NCBI RefSeq assembly: GCF_001426905.1
Contig: NZ_LMFQ01000022.1
Coordinates: 62,147-126,146 of the forward strand
Direction: 5' to 3'
DNA length: 64,000 nt
DNA from: Caulobacter sp. Root1455
Lineage (GTDB): Bacteria > Pseudomonadota > Alphaproteobacteria > Caulobacterales > Caulobacteraceae
Within the stretch, counting starts at the first letter, position 1. Each line of letters starts with the position of its first letter. The notes beneath the pieces were generated by a model. That model worked only from the letters and a program-made list of their open reading frames with translations, was not told the DNA's origin and searched no databases. The position numbers and the translations under genes were made by a program. Positions 26,266 through 35,506 of the stretch are shown piece after piece.

Positions 26266-27096
26266 ATGACCCTTGAAGACACGGCCGAGATCGAAGCCGA
26301 GACCCGCACCGGCGCGATCAAGATCCACAAGCCCGCCGACTTCGAAGGCATGCGCAAGGCCGGCAAGCTGGCCGCCGAGTGCCTGGACATGCTGATCCCG
26401 CACGTCCAACCCGGCGTCTCGTCCGACCATCTGGACACCCTGGCCCGCGAGTTCATCCTCGATCACGGCGCTCTGCCCGCCTGCCTGTTCTATCGCGGCT
26501 ATCCCAAGACGGTCTGCATCTCGCGCAATCACGTGGTCTGCCACGGCATCCCCGGCGAGTGGGCGCTGCGCGAAGGCGACATCGTCAATATCGACGTGAC
26601 CGTGATCGTCGACGGCTGGCACGGCGACACCTCGCGGATGTACGGCGTCGGCGAAGTGGGCCCGCGCGCCCGCCGCCTGGTCGAGATCACCTACGAGGGC
26701 ATGAAGCGCGGCCTGGACGCGGTGAAGCCGGGCGCGACCCTGGGCGACATCGGCCACGCCATCCAGTCCTATGTCGAGGCGCAACGTTGCAGCGTGGTGC
26801 GCGACTTCTGCGGCCACGGCCTGGGCAAGGTGTTTCACGACGCGCCCAACATCCTGCACTTCGGCCGCCCCGGTCAGGGCGCGGTGCTGAAGCCGGGCAT
26901 GTTCTTCACCGTCGAGCCGATGGTGAACCTGGGCAAGCCGGCGGTGAAGGTGCTGGGCGACGGCTGGACGGCCGTGACCCGCGACAAGTCGCTGTCGGCC
27001 CAGTGCGAGCACTCGATCGGCGTCACCGAGGACGGCTACGAGGTGTTCACCGCCTCGCCGACGGGACTGTTCCAGCCCGCGATCCTGGGCGGGTAG
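26266..27096 (+). CDS. map: Methionine aminopeptidase, type I
   Basis: 276 residues. It removes the initiator methionine from nascent proteins. The metal-site residues are present: the two aspartates in NIDVTVIVDGWHGDTS, His in FCGHGLG, Glu in FTVEPM and Glu in CEHSIGVTEDGYE. FYRGYPKTVCIS and NHVVCHGIP are also typical. It has an N-terminal extension of about 20 residues over the E. coli enzyme. It sits between sfsA and radC. Confidence 0.95.
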   Translation: MTLEDTAEIEAETRTGAIKIHKPADFEGMRKAGKLAAECLDMLIPHVQPGVSSDHLDTLAREFILDHGALPACLFYRGYPKTVCISRNHVVCHGIPGEWALREGDIVNIDVTVIVDGWHGDTSRMYGVGEVGPRARRLVEITYEGMKRGLDAVKPGATLGDIGHAIQSYVEAQRCSVVRDFCGHGLGKVFHDAPNILHFGRPGQGAVLKPGMFFTVEPMVNLGKPAVKVLGDGWTAVTRDKSLSAQCEHSIGVTEDGYEVFTASPTGLFQPAILGG

Positions 27097-27102
27097 AAAG
27101 AC

Positions 27103-27125
27103 ACCCTCTCCCAGAGGGAGAGGGT
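27103..27125 (+). terminator. Hairpin after map, likely intrinsic terminator
   Basis: ACCCTCTCCC-AGA-GGGAGAGGGT is a perfect 10-bp stem with a 3-base loop, 6 bases after the map stop, followed by TTACAA. The U-tract is short, so termination may be partial. It could equally be a half copy of the intergenic hairpin repeats seen elsewhere in the window. Confidence 0.55.
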
Positions 27126-27188
27126 TTACAATGACTCGACAACCCCCAATTGATCTGACCTACTTCCTGCTCGCATGACGAGGTCGGG

Positions 27189-27950
27189 ATGGTCAGCGGC
27201 AGATCACTCAGGGCGACGGAGTCCAAGGCGACAGGCGTCGCGGACGCCGCCCCGCCCAAGTCCCCGCCCAGCCACGCCCCCAAACACGCGCTGGGCCACC
27301 GCGAGCGTCTGCGTGAACGCGCCAAGGCCGGCGGCCTCTCCGCCCTGCCCGACTACGAGCTGCTGGAGCTCTATCTCTTCCGCACCTTCGCGCGCGGCGA
27401 CGTCAAGCCGATGGCCAAGGCGCTGATGGCGCGGTTCGGCTCGTTCGGGGCGACGATCTCGGCCTCGATCGAGGAGCTGAAGACCGTGTCCGGCGTCGGC
27501 GAGACCGCGGCGGTCGATCTGAAACTGCTGCACGAGGCCGCCTTGCGGGCCGGTCGCGACAAGATCGCCAAGCGGCCGGTGATCTCGTCCTGGACGGCGC
27601 TGCTGGGCTATGTCCGGGTCGCCCTGGCCAACGAACCGCGCGAACAGTTTCGCGTCCTGTTTCTCGACAACCGGAACCAGCTGATCGCCGACGAGGTGAT
27701 GAACCACGGCACGGTCGACCACGCCCCGGTCTATCCGCGCGAGGTGATGCGCCGGGCGCTGGAGCTGTCGAGCAGCAACATCATCCTGCTGCACAACCAT
27801 CCCAGCGGCGACCCGACGCCGTCGCGGCCCGACATCGAGATGACCAAGCAGATCGTCGAGGCCGGCAAGGCGCTGAAGATCAATGTCCACGACCACCTGG
27901 TGGTCGGCCGCGACGGGGTGGCCAGTTTCAAGGCGCTGGGGCTGTTCTGA
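27189..27950 (+). CDS. radC: RadC/JAB-domain protein
   Basis: 253 residues. A helix-hairpin-helix-like N-terminal part (LPDYELLELYLFRTF; SGVGETAAVDLKL) precedes the RadC JAB/MPN metalloprotease-like domain with the motif LLHNHPSGDPTPSRPD (His-x-His and Asp metal ligands). E. coli RadC was once assigned to DNA repair, but the function remains open. The start at 27189 has AGGTCGGG upstream; the first 35 residues are low-complexity. A large inverted repeat begins 5 bases after the stop. Confidence 0.9.
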   Translation: MVSGRSLRATESKATGVADAAPPKSPPSHAPKHALGHRERLRERAKAGGLSALPDYELLELYLFRTFARGDVKPMAKALMARFGSFGATISASIEELKTVSGVGETAAVDLKLLHEAALRAGRDKIAKRPVISSWTALLGYVRVALANEPREQFRVLFLDNRNQLIADEVMNHGTVDHAPVYPREVMRRALELSSSNIILLHNHPSGDPTPSRPDIEMTKQIVEAGKALKINVHDHLVVGRDGVASFKALGLF

Positions 27951-27954
27951 GAAA

Positions 27955-28083
27955 TCCTCCCCCTGTGGGGGAGGTGTCGGCGCAGCCGACGGAGGGGGGA
28001 TAATTGGGCTTCACCGGGGCAAGACCGCTAACGCAACTCCCCCCACCGATCGCTTCGCGATCACCTCCCCCACAGGGGGAGGA
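27955..28083. repeat. Large intergenic inverted repeat, type A
   Basis: The outer 21 bases at 27955-27975 and 28063-28083 are perfect reverse complements; each is itself a hairpin (CCTCCCCC-TGT-GGGGGAGG). Inside each arm is a second variable hairpin (GTCGGCGCAGCCGAC; GATCGCTTCGCGATC). The centre is AT-richer. The same layout recurs at 29403, 62648 and, in variant forms, elsewhere in this window. It is non-coding and could form a cruciform or a bidirectional terminator. Confidence 0.85.
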
Positions 28084-28149
28084 ACACCTTGACCCCGCCT
28101 CCCCGATCCCCGAGCGTGGCCGCAAGTAACACGCCACGTCGGAGTCAAG

Positions 28150-29400
28150 ATGTCCCGCCTGCTGACCGTTCTCCTCGGCTCCGCCGCCCTGTTGGCCGCC
28201 ACCGCCCCTCCTCCCGCCAGTTGGGCCGCCGACGCTCCGGTCTCCAAGGCCGCCAAGATCTCGAAGGAAGATTGGGCGTTCCATGAAAAGGTCCTGACCC
28301 TCGACACCCACCTCGACACGCCCGAGCACTTCGCGCGCCAGGGCTGGAGCATGGTCGACCGTCACGAGGTCAAGGCGGACGGCACCCAGGTCGACCTGCC
28401 GCGCATGAACGCCGGCGGCCTGGATGGCGGGTTCTTCGTGATCTACACTCCCCAGGGCGCCCTGACCGCCGAGGGTTATCGCGGGGCCCGCGACTTCGCC
28501 CTGGAGCGCGCCACCGAAATCCGCGAGATGGTCGCGGCCCATGCCGACAAGTTCGAGCTGGCCTACACCGCCGACGACGCCGAGCGGATCAACAAGGCGG
28601 GCAAGAAGTTCGTCTTCCAGAGCATCGAGAACAGCTGGCCGATGGGTGAGGACCTCACCCTGATGCAGACCTTCCACGCCACCGGCGTGCGCCTGGCCGG
28701 GCCGGTGCACTTCAAGAATAACCAGTTCGCCGACAGCTCGACCGACAAGCCGATCTGGCACGGCTTCTCGCCGCTGGGCCTGCGCTGGCTGGCCGAGGCC
28801 AACCGGCTGGGCATCGTGATCGATGTCAGCCACGCCTCCGACGACGTGGTCGACCAGGCCGTGCAGCTGTCGAAGGTCCCGATCATCGCCTCGCACTCGG
28901 GCGCCAAGGCGATCTACGACCATCCGCGCAATCTGGACGACGGCCGCCTGAAGAAGATCGCCGACGCGGGCGGGGTGATCTGCATCAACTCGGTCTATCT
29001 GAAGAACACCAACGCCAGCCCCGAACGCCTGGCCGCCCTGAAGGCCCTGGGAACCGCGCCCGACAGCGAAACCGCCACCGAGGCCGAGATCGTCGCCTAT
29101 CTGAAGAAGCGCGCCGAGGTGGACGCCAAGTTCCCGCCGGTCCGCGCCAGCTTCGAGGACTTCATGGCCAGCCTGACCCACACCCTCAAGGTGGTCGGGC
29201 CCGAGCACGTGGGGATCGGCGCCGACTGGGACGGCGGCGGCGGGGTGGTCGGCTTCGAGGACGTCGCCGACCTGCCCAAGGTCACCGCCCGGCTGAAGGC
29301 GGCCGGCTACACCGACGCCGACCTGGCGGCGATCTGGGGCGGCAACGTGCTGCGGGTGGTGCGCCAGGTTCAGGACTACGCGGCCAAGGCGGCGAAGTAA
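28150..29400 (+). CDS. Exported membrane-dipeptidase-type peptidase (M19)
   Basis: 416 residues with a signal peptide ending PASWAAD. It is a zinc dipeptidase of the renal dipeptidase family that cleaves dipeptides, probably in the periplasm. Metal-binding blocks: DTHLDT (His and Asp), FQSIEN (bridging Glu), DVSHAS and ASHSGAKAI (histidines), and the C-terminal GIGADWDGG. The length fits the family. It stands alone between two copies of the type A repeat. Confidence 0.92.
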   Translation: MSRLLTVLLGSAALLAATAPPPASWAADAPVSKAAKISKEDWAFHEKVLTLDTHLDTPEHFARQGWSMVDRHEVKADGTQVDLPRMNAGGLDGGFFVIYTPQGALTAEGYRGARDFALERATEIREMVAAHADKFELAYTADDAERINKAGKKFVFQSIENSWPMGEDLTLMQTFHATGVRLAGPVHFKNNQFADSSTDKPIWHGFSPLGLRWLAEANRLGIVIDVSHASDDVVDQAVQLSKVPIIASHSGAKAIYDHPRNLDDGRLKKIADAGGVICINSVYLKNTNASPERLAALKALGTAPDSETATEAEIVAYLKKRAEVDAKFPPVRASFEDFMASLTHTLKVVGPEHVGIGADWDGGGGVVGFEDVADLPKVTARLKAAGYTDADLAAIWGGNVLRVVRQVQDYAAKAAK

Positions 29401-29402
29401 GA

Positions 29403-29531
29403 CCCTCCCCTGTGGGGGAGGCGGCCGAAGGCCGGCGGGGGGAGTTTTAAGGCTTCGATCCAGGTTATGGTCGCCTGCCGATCACTCCCCCCTCCGTCGG
29501 CTTCGCCGACACCTCCCCCACGGGGGGAGGA
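29403..29531. repeat. Large intergenic inverted repeat, type A
   Basis: The arms CCTCCCC-TGT-GGGGGAGG (from 29404) and CCTCCCCCACGGGGGGAGG (to 29530) are imperfect inverted copies, with inner hairpins GGCCGAAGGCC and GTCGGCTTCGCCGAC. It lies between the convergent stops of the dipeptidase and msrQ genes, 2 bases from each, where it could end both transcripts. Confidence 0.85.
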
Positions 29532-29532
29532 C

Positions 29533-30174
29533 CTAGCGTCCCGCCGCCCGTCTCCGAAACGCATCCCAGAACCGCCAAAGCATCAGCGCCGTCAGGATCG
29601 CCGCATAGATCAGCGGCGGCCGATGGTCGGCTTTCACCAGCAGGTAGTAGTGGGCCACGCCCAGCGGGACGATCAGGTAGATCAGCCAGTGCAGCCTCTG
29701 CCAGGCCGCCCGGCCCAGGCGGAGCACCCAGCCGTTGGTCGAGGTCACGGCCAGCGGGATCAGCAGGGTGAAGGCCAGCATGCCCAGGGTGATGAAGGGC
29801 CGCTTGAGGATGTCCTTCCACAACTGGCCCCAGTCGAAGAACAGGTCGACGCCGATATAGGTCAGCAGGTGCAGGCAGATGTAGCTGAAGGCGAACAGGC
29901 CGATCGTGCGGCGAAAGCGGACCAGGCGCGGCTTCCGCAGGATGCGCGCGGCCGGGGTCACCGCCAGGCCGACCAGCAGCAGGCGCAGGCCCCAGACGCC
30001 GATCTGGCGGATCAGGGTCTCGATCGGATTGGCCCCCAGGTCGTCGCTGAACACCCGCCAGGCCAGCCAGACCAGCGGCGCGAAACAGGCCAGCCAGACG
30101 ACGGCGTAGACCAGGTTGTCCCGGGTCTTGGAGGGGCGCTTGCTCCGGACCGGCCGCTTCACCGAGGCGTCCAT
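29533..30174 (-). CDS. msrQ: MsrQ, haem-binding membrane subunit of the periplasmic methionine sulfoxide reductase
   Basis: 213 residues with about six membrane helices. It delivers electrons from quinone to MsrP for repair of oxidised periplasmic methionines. Conserved features: RRTIGLFAFSYICLHLLTY (haem histidine), WQRLHWLIYL and HYY. The ATG overlaps the msrP stop by one base, so the two are coupled. It has a longer cytoplasmic basic N-terminus than E. coli MsrQ. Confidence 0.92.
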   Translation of the reverse strand: MDASVKRPVRSKRPSKTRDNLVYAVVWLACFAPLVWLAWRVFSDDLGANPIETLIRQIGVWGLRLLLVGLAVTPAARILRKPRLVRFRRTIGLFAFSYICLHLLTYIGVDLFFDWGQLWKDILKRPFITLGMLAFTLLIPLAVTSTNGWVLRLGRAAWQRLHWLIYLIVPLGVAHYYLLVKADHRPPLIYAAILTALMLWRFWDAFRRRAAGR

Positions 30175-31094
30175 CAGAAGTTCCGCTTCAGGTCCATGCC
30201 GCGATAGAGGTCGGCGACGTACTGGCCGTAGCCGTTGAACGGCAGGGTCTCGCGGCGGCGGAACTCGCCGATCCGGCGCTCGGTGGCCTGCGACCAGCGC
30301 GGGTGGTCCACGGCCGGATTGACGTTGGAGTAGAAGCCGTACTCGCGCGGGGCCAGATCGTTCCAGGCCGTGCGCGGCATCTTCTCGACCAGGCTGATCC
30401 GCACGATCGATTTGGCGCCCTTGAAGCCGTACTTCCAGGGCACGACCAGCCGGATCGGCGCGCCGTTCTGGTTGGGCAGGACGTCGCCGTAGAGGCCCAC
30501 GGCCAGGATCGTCAGCGGGTGAACCGCCTCGTCGATCCGCAGGCCCTCGCGATAGGGCCATTGCAGGGTGTCCCAGCGCTGGCCCGGCATTTCGGAGGGC
30601 CGCTTCAGGGTCTCGAAGGCGACGAACTTGGCCTTCGAGGTCGGCTTGACCTGGGCCAGCAGGTCCTTGAGCGGGAAACCCACCCAGGGGATCACCATCG
30701 ACCAGCCCTCGACGCAGCGCATGCGGTAGATGCGCTCCTCCAGCTTGTTGGCCTTGATCAGATCGTCGATCGCGAAGCTGGTCGGCGCCTCGCACTCGCC
30801 GTCGACGCGAAGCGTCCAGGGCCGGGTCTTGAGGGCGCCGGCGTTCTCGGACGGATCCTCCTTGTTGACCCCGAATTCGTAGAAGTTGTTGTAGCTGGTG
30901 ATGTCCTTCCTGGAGGTCGGGGTCTCGGTGGTCGAGAAGCCCGGCCCGTAGGTCAGGCCCCGCGCGCTGGCCGTCCCGGCCGCCGCCAGCAGACCCAGTC
31001 CCGCCGCCCCGCCGATGAACTCGCGCCGCCGCAGATAGAGGCTCCGGTCGGTGACGTCATTGTCGGTCAGGTCGGGGGCGTGGCGGATCAGCAT
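30174..31094 (-). CDS. msrP: MsrP, periplasmic molybdenum-dependent methionine sulfoxide reductase
   Basis: 306 residues. The Tat signal ([12 protein letters not shown]) is followed by the sulfite-oxidase-type molybdopterin fold. The Mo-ligating cysteine is in [15 protein letters not shown], and [16 protein letters not shown] and [17 protein letters not shown] are family blocks. It works with MsrQ, encoded immediately downstream. The length and blocks agree with E. coli YedY. Confidence 0.94.
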   Translation of the reverse strand: MLIRHAPDLTDNDVTDRSLYLRRREFIGGAAGLGLLAAAGTASARGLTYGPGFSTTETPTSRKDITSYNNFYEFGVNKEDPSENAGALKTRPWTLRVDGECEAPTSFAIDDLIKANKLEERIYRMRCVEGWSMVIPWVGFPLKDLLAQVKPTSKAKFVAFETLKRPSEMPGQRWDTLQWPYREGLRIDEAVHPLTILAVGLYGDVLPNQNGAPIRLVVPWKYGFKGAKSIVRISLVEKMPRTAWNDLAPREYGFYSNVNPAVDHPRWSQATERRIGEFRRRETLPFNGYGQYVADLYRGMDLKRNF

Positions 31095-31174
31095 GGGCGG
31101 GCTCCGAGGGGGGCTACCTTGGAGGATACGTGCTGGGAGCGGGAATGGTTACAGGAAGTCTGTGGAATGCGACC

Positions 31175-31303
31175 ACTTGCCCCCTACGGGTCGCTTCGCG
31201 ACCGTCTTCCCCCACAGGGGGAAGAGGAACCGCCGCCGGCGTCGCGCGTCCTCCGCCCCCTATGGGGGCGGACAGACCGCGAAGCGGTCAGGTGGGGGCA
31301 AGT
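31175..31303. repeat. Large intergenic inverted repeat, type B
   Basis: It begins ACTTGCCCCC (31175-31184) and ends with the exact reverse complement GGGGGCAAGT (31294-31303). Inside are hairpins GGTCGCTTCGCGACC, CTTCCCCC-ACA-GGGGGAAG, CCGCCCCC-TAT-GGGGGCGG and GACCGCGAAGCGGTC. It lies between msrP and the glnE stop. Type B copies also occur at 57273 (full) and 37445 (half). Confidence 0.85.
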
Positions 31304-31313
31304 CCGTGAGCCA

Positions 31314-34238
31314 CTAACCCCTCACCACCGCCTCGAACGCCCCCCGGGCCTCCAGCTTCGCCTTGGCCAGCTTGGTCTTCAGCGACCGGAACTCGCGCAC
31401 CCCGCCCGCCCGGGCCAGCAGCGTCCGGAACGCCTTGGGCTCGGTGTCCGGGTCGTGGCCGTCCTCCAGCGCCACCTTCAGCAGCTGCGACAGGTCCTGC
31501 TCCAGCCGCCAGGCCGCCTCCAGGGCGCCCAGCGCCGCCGGGTCGCCCAGGCCCGCGCGGCCCAGGGCCGCCAGGGCCTCGCCGGTGTTCTGCGCCAGGG
31601 GACCGCCGCCCGCCGCGTGGACCAGCTGCAGGAACTGGGCGGCGAACTCGATGTCGACCAGGCCGCCGGGGGTCAGCTTGAGGTCCCAGTCGCCCTTGCC
31701 GGGCCGCTCGTCCTCCATCAGCTGGCGCATCTCCAGCACGTCGACGGCGGTCTTCCGGGGGTCCCGCGCCCGGCGCAGGGCCGCGGCGATCGCCGCCTCG
31801 GCCCGGGCCTGGAACGCGGCGGACGAGGCCCAGATCACCCGCGCCCGGGTCAGGGCCTGCAGCTCCCAAGTCTCGGCCTCGCGCTCGTAATAGTCCTCGA
31901 AGGCCGCGTAACTGACCGCCACCGGCCCCTTCGTGCCGGACGGCCGCAGCTTCAGATCCACCTCGTACAGCGTGCCCTCGCCGGTCGGCGCCGACAGGGC
32001 CGAGGTCAGGCGCTGGGTGAAACGGGCGTAGAAACTGTCGGCCGCCCAGCCCTTGATCGCCGAGACCGCATCCCCTTGGCCGGCCGGATCGTCGGCGGCG
32101 TACAGCGTCATCAGGTCCAGGTCCGACTTGGCGGTCATCTCCCGCGAGCCGGCCTTGCCCAGGGCGACGACGGCGACCTGGCCCGGGAAGCCGCCGCCCA
32201 GCCGTTCGACCTCGGCCAGGGCGGCGGGCGCCAGGCCCCGGACGATCACGTCGGCCAGGTCGGCGAAGGCAGCGCCGGCGTCGCGGGCCCCGGCCGTGCC
32301 GCTGATCACCCGCACCCCGATCCGGAAGCTCTGGTCGCGGAACAGGCGCCGCGCGGCGTCCATCGCGCCCTCGAAATCGGCCGGATCCCAGGGGGCGTCC
32401 TTGGGCATCTCCATCGGCCCGAAGAAGGCCGGGTCCAGCAGGGCGTCCAGGGCCGTGGGCCGCCGCGCCAGGGTGCTGGCCAGGCGCGGGGCGAAGGCCA
32501 TGACCTCGACGATCAGCTCGAACAGTCGCGGCTGGGCCAGGAACAGCGACTGGATCTGCACGCCGCTGCTCAGGCCCGCGAAGAAGTCGCCGAACCGGTT
32601 GAAGGCGTCGTCGGGCGCGCCGGTAGCGTTGGCGGCGTCCAGCAGGCGCGGCGCCAGGCGGGTGAACAGCTCGCGGCCTCGCGCGGTGCGGGTGGCGGCG
32701 ATGTGGCCGTGGTGCCAGCCGCGGATCGTGGCGGCCACCCTCTCTGGATGCGAAAAGCCCATGCGCCTGAGCGTGGCCAGGGTCTCCGGATCGTCCTCGA
32801 CGCCGGTGAACACCAGGCTGCCGAACCGCGACGACAGCTCCTCCTCGCCCTTGAACAGCGCGCCGTAGCGACGGTTCACGCCCTTGAGGATGTTGCCGAC
32901 CACGGCGTCGAAACCGCGCAGCGCGCCGTGTCCCCACAGGGCCGCCACCTTCTTGCGGTCGGTGTCGGACTCCGGAAGCTTGTGGGTCTGGTCGTCGGCG
33001 ATCATCTGGGCCCGATGCTCCAGGGCGCGCAGGTCGCGGTAGGCCTTGATCAGATAGTCGCGGTCCTCGGGCGTGACGTGACCGGCGTCCGACAGGGCGG
33101 TCAAGGCCTCCAGCGTGCGCGGGCTGCGCAGGTCCGGATGACGACCGCCCAGGATCAGCTGCTGGGTCTGGACGAAGAACTCGATCTCGCGGATGCCGCC
33201 GCGCCCCAGCTTCAGGTCCGCCCCCTTGGCGGTCAGCCGGTCGTCCACCTTGTAGGCGTGGATCTGGCGCTTGATCGAATGGATGTCGGCGATGGCCGCG
33301 AAGTCGAGGTTCTTGCGCCAGATGAACGGCTGCAGCTCGGCCAGGAACGCCGCGCCGCGCCCGAAGTCGCCGGCGCAGATCCGCGCCTTGATGTGTGCCG
33401 CCCGCTCCCAGTTCTGGCCGACGCTCTCGTAGTAGTCGAGGGCCGCGTCGATCGGCATGGCCGGCGGGGTCGAGGACGGGTCGGGACGCAGGCGCAGGTC
33501 AATGCGGAACACGTAGCCGTCGGCTGTGCGCTCGGCCAGCAGTCGGCCCAGGTGGTTGGCGATGCGCACCGCCACGCCCTGCGGCTCGACGCCCTCGGTG
33601 ACCGGCAGGGTCTCGGGCGCGTAGAAGATCGAAAAGTCGATGTCGCTGGAATAGTTGAGCTCGAAGGCCCCGTGCTTGCCCATGGCGATGCAGAACAGGC
33701 CCGGGGCCGGGCCGTCCGGCCCCTCGCCCACATGGGTCAAGGCCCCGCGCGCCACCTCCAGCCGCACGGCCTGGGCCAGGGAGGCGTGCAGGGTCGCGTC
33801 GGCGAAGCGGGTCAGGGCGGCGGTGACCGCGTCCAGGTCCCAGACCCCGCCCAGGTCGCACAGGGCGGTCAGCAGGTGCAGGTCGGCCTTCAGTTCGCGC
33901 ATCGCGCGGCGGGCGGTCTCGAAGTCCGGCTCGGCCCCCACGGCCTCGGCGGCGGCCAGGATGCTGGCCAGCCGCGCCTCGGGGTCGCCGTCCAGGATCG
34001 AGGGCAGCCGCTTGGCGTCGCGCCGCGCCAGGCCGGTCAGATAGGGCGAGGCGGAAAACACCGGAGCCAAAGCGGGCCAGGCGGCCTCGACCAGGGGCGC
34101 GGCCTCGCCGACCCGTCGCGTGATCGTCTCATGCGCCCGTTCGGCGGCCTTGGGATCGACCACGGGGCCGCAGGGGGTGAGGCGTTCGAGCAGGCGAGTC
34201 ATGGCGGCCACTGTGGCCGCCGCTCCCGGCTTCGTCAT
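31314..34238 (-). CDS. glnE: Bifunctional glutamine synthetase adenylyltransferase/adenylyl-removing enzyme
   Basis: 974 residues, the usual size for GlnE, which switches glutamine synthetase off and on by adding and removing AMP. It has two nucleotidyltransferase domains: the N-terminal adenylyl-removing domain with LNYSSDIDFSIFY (about 192) and the C-terminal transferase with TAKSDLDLMTLYAAD. ERAAHIKARICAGD and GRGGIREIEFFVQ are further family blocks. The start at 34238 is 3 bases after the stop of the aldolase-like gene; an internal ATG (34202) is an alternative. Regulation by PII is expected from the family. Confidence 0.95.
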   Translation of the reverse strand: MTKPGAAATVAAMTRLLERLTPCGPVVDPKAAERAHETITRRVGEAAPLVEAAWPALAPVFSASPYLTGLARRDAKRLPSILDGDPEARLASILAAAEAVGAEPDFETARRAMRELKADLHLLTALCDLGGVWDLDAVTAALTRFADATLHASLAQAVRLEVARGALTHVGEGPDGPAPGLFCIAMGKHGAFELNYSSDIDFSIFYAPETLPVTEGVEPQGVAVRIANHLGRLLAERTADGYVFRIDLRLRPDPSSTPPAMPIDAALDYYESVGQNWERAAHIKARICAGDFGRGAAFLAELQPFIWRKNLDFAAIADIHSIKRQIHAYKVDDRLTAKGADLKLGRGGIREIEFFVQTQQLILGGRHPDLRSPRTLEALTALSDAGHVTPEDRDYLIKAYRDLRALEHRAQMIADDQTHKLPESDTDRKKVAALWGHGALRGFDAVVGNILKGVNRRYGALFKGEEELSSRFGSLVFTGVEDDPETLATLRRMGFSHPERVAATIRGWHHGHIAATRTARGRELFTRLAPRLLDAANATGAPDDAFNRFGDFFAGLSSGVQIQSLFLAQPRLFELIVEVMAFAPRLASTLARRPTALDALLDPAFFGPMEMPKDAPWDPADFEGAMDAARRLFRDQSFRIGVRVISGTAGARDAGAAFADLADVIVRGLAPAALAEVERLGGGFPGQVAVVALGKAGSREMTAKSDLDLMTLYAADDPAGQGDAVSAIKGWAADSFYARFTQRLTSALSAPTGEGTLYEVDLKLRPSGTKGPVAVSYAAFEDYYEREAETWELQALTRARVIWASSAAFQARAEAAIAAALRRARDPRKTAVDVLEMRQLMEDERPGKGDWDLKLTPGGLVDIEFAAQFLQLVHAAGGGPLAQNTGEALAALGRAGLGDPAALGALEAAWRLEQDLSQLLKVALEDGHDPDTEPKAFRTLLARAGGVREFRSLKTKLAKAKLEARGAFEAVVRG

Positions 34239-34241
34239 CCC

Positions 34242-35372
34242 CTAGCCGGTGAACAGCTTCACATACTCCTCGATCGGACGACGGGTGATGGTGTCGTTGA
34301 CATAGACCTGAACGACGCCGCCCTCGGGCTTGAGCATCCGCACGCCCGCGACGCGCATTCGGTCGAACACCCCCTCGACGATCTTCGGCTGGAGCACCAG
34401 CTCGCGGATGTTGGAGGCGTTCGGCGCGGGCTTCAGCTTCGCCAACCCCCGCGCCTGCAGCGCCGCGAACAGCTGGTCAGCGGCGGCGAAGGCGGCGCGG
34501 TGGCGGGCCTCGAAGTCGTCCAGCGCGCCCAGGGCCAGGATCGCGCAGGGCCAGCCTTGGTAGATCGTCCCGCCGAACCGGTGGCGCAGGTCGCGGACCT
34601 TGGCGATGTCGGCCTTGGAGCCGGCCAGCACCGCCCCGAACGGCGCGTCCAGATACTTGTAGAGCGAGACATAGACGGTATCGAACAGGGCGGCCGTGCC
34701 GGCGATGTCGTAACCCGGCGGGGCCAGCAGAAGGCGCGCGCCGTCCAGGTGCATTTTGATGGACTTGGCCCTGGCGTAGGTCGAGATCTCGCGGATCAGG
34801 GCCGGATCGATCATCTCGCCCTTCAGGCGTCGCACGGGGCTTTCCAGGACGATCGCCCCGACGCGCAGCGGATAGGGACCGTTCTCGGCCTCGTCGACGG
34901 CCGCCCGGATCTCGGCGAGGCTCGGCCCCGCCCGCCCCTCGGCCAGGGCCACCAGGTTCAGGCCCGACAGAAGCTGGGTCGCGTCGCTTTCGTCGCGATA
35001 GAGATGGCTTTCGTGCTGGACGATCACCCGCGAGGCGTCGCCCGCTAGGACGCGGGCCGCCAGGTGATTGGCCAGGGTGCCGGTGGCCAGGAAGGCGCAG
35101 TCCTCCTTGCCCAGCAGCTTGGCGAACCGGGCCTCCAGTTCGGCGACGGCGCCGTTGGCCAGGTAGGAGTCGCGGGGCTTGCCGCCGCGCTGGATCAGTT
35201 CGAGCAGTCGTCGGGCGCCGCGCTCCGGATCGGGCGGCGCGCTGTCGCCGACCAGCCAGACGCTGCGGGCGTCGACAGGGGGAAACGACGGCGGGGCGGA
35301 CTGCCGCGCCCAGCTCACGGCGGGGGCCGCCGCGGCGACCAGGGACAGCGACAGGAAATGGCGACGATCCAT
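34242..35372 (-). CDS. Tat-exported threonine-aldolase-like PLP enzyme
   Basis: 376 residues. The N-terminus MDRRHFLSLSLVAAAAPAVSWA is a Tat-type signal. The rest is a beta-eliminating-lyase/low-specificity threonine aldolase fold: ATGTLANHLAARVL, HESHLYRDE (aromatic stacking His), HLDGARL (Asp for the PLP ring nitrogen), and the PLP lysine in YVSLYKYLDAPFGA. A periplasmic location is unusual for this family, which is normally cytoplasmic. It lies 3 bases upstream of glnE, so the two are probably translated together. Confidence 0.82.
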   Translation of the reverse strand: MDRRHFLSLSLVAAAAPAVSWARQSAPPSFPPVDARSVWLVGDSAPPDPERGARRLLELIQRGGKPRDSYLANGAVAELEARFAKLLGKEDCAFLATGTLANHLAARVLAGDASRVIVQHESHLYRDESDATQLLSGLNLVALAEGRAGPSLAEIRAAVDEAENGPYPLRVGAIVLESPVRRLKGEMIDPALIREISTYARAKSIKMHLDGARLLLAPPGYDIAGTAALFDTVYVSLYKYLDAPFGAVLAGSKADIAKVRDLRHRFGGTIYQGWPCAILALGALDDFEARHRAAFAAADQLFAALQARGLAKLKPAPNASNIRELVLQPKIVEGVFDRMRVAGVRMLKPEGGVVQVYVNDTITRRPIEEYVKLFTG

Positions 35373-35455
35373 CGGAAACCCTCGTTGGCGACAGAACCCG
35401 CATACCATCGCCGGGTGCGGCCGCGACGTTAAAGCTTGCTCATGATCGCCGTCGC

Positions 35456-35484
35456 TTGACAGCCGATGTTACAGGCGTAATCGT
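35456..35484 (+). promoter_or_regulatory. blaI promoter with candidate BlaI operator
   Basis: TTGACA at 35456-35461 and a weak -10-like TAATCG at 35478-35483 frame a 16-base spacer that contains most of TTACA-GG-CGTAA (35469-35480), a near copy of the BlaI/MecI TACA-N2-TGTA dyad. Binding there would block the promoter of blaI itself, the usual autoregulation in the family. Confidence 0.5.
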
Positions 35485-35506
35485 TGGAGTCGGAGATCGG
35501 AACGCC

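Noticed and set aside
27955-28083. CRISPR-like spacing of the GC-rich repeats
   Set aside because: The elements are single, inverted and intergenic, not tandem direct repeats with unique spacers, and no cas gene is present.
30303-35048. A 1581-codon plus-strand open frame across msrP and glnE
   Set aside because: It runs antisense to three clearly identified genes and through a non-coding repeat; the composition is typical of an antisense frame.
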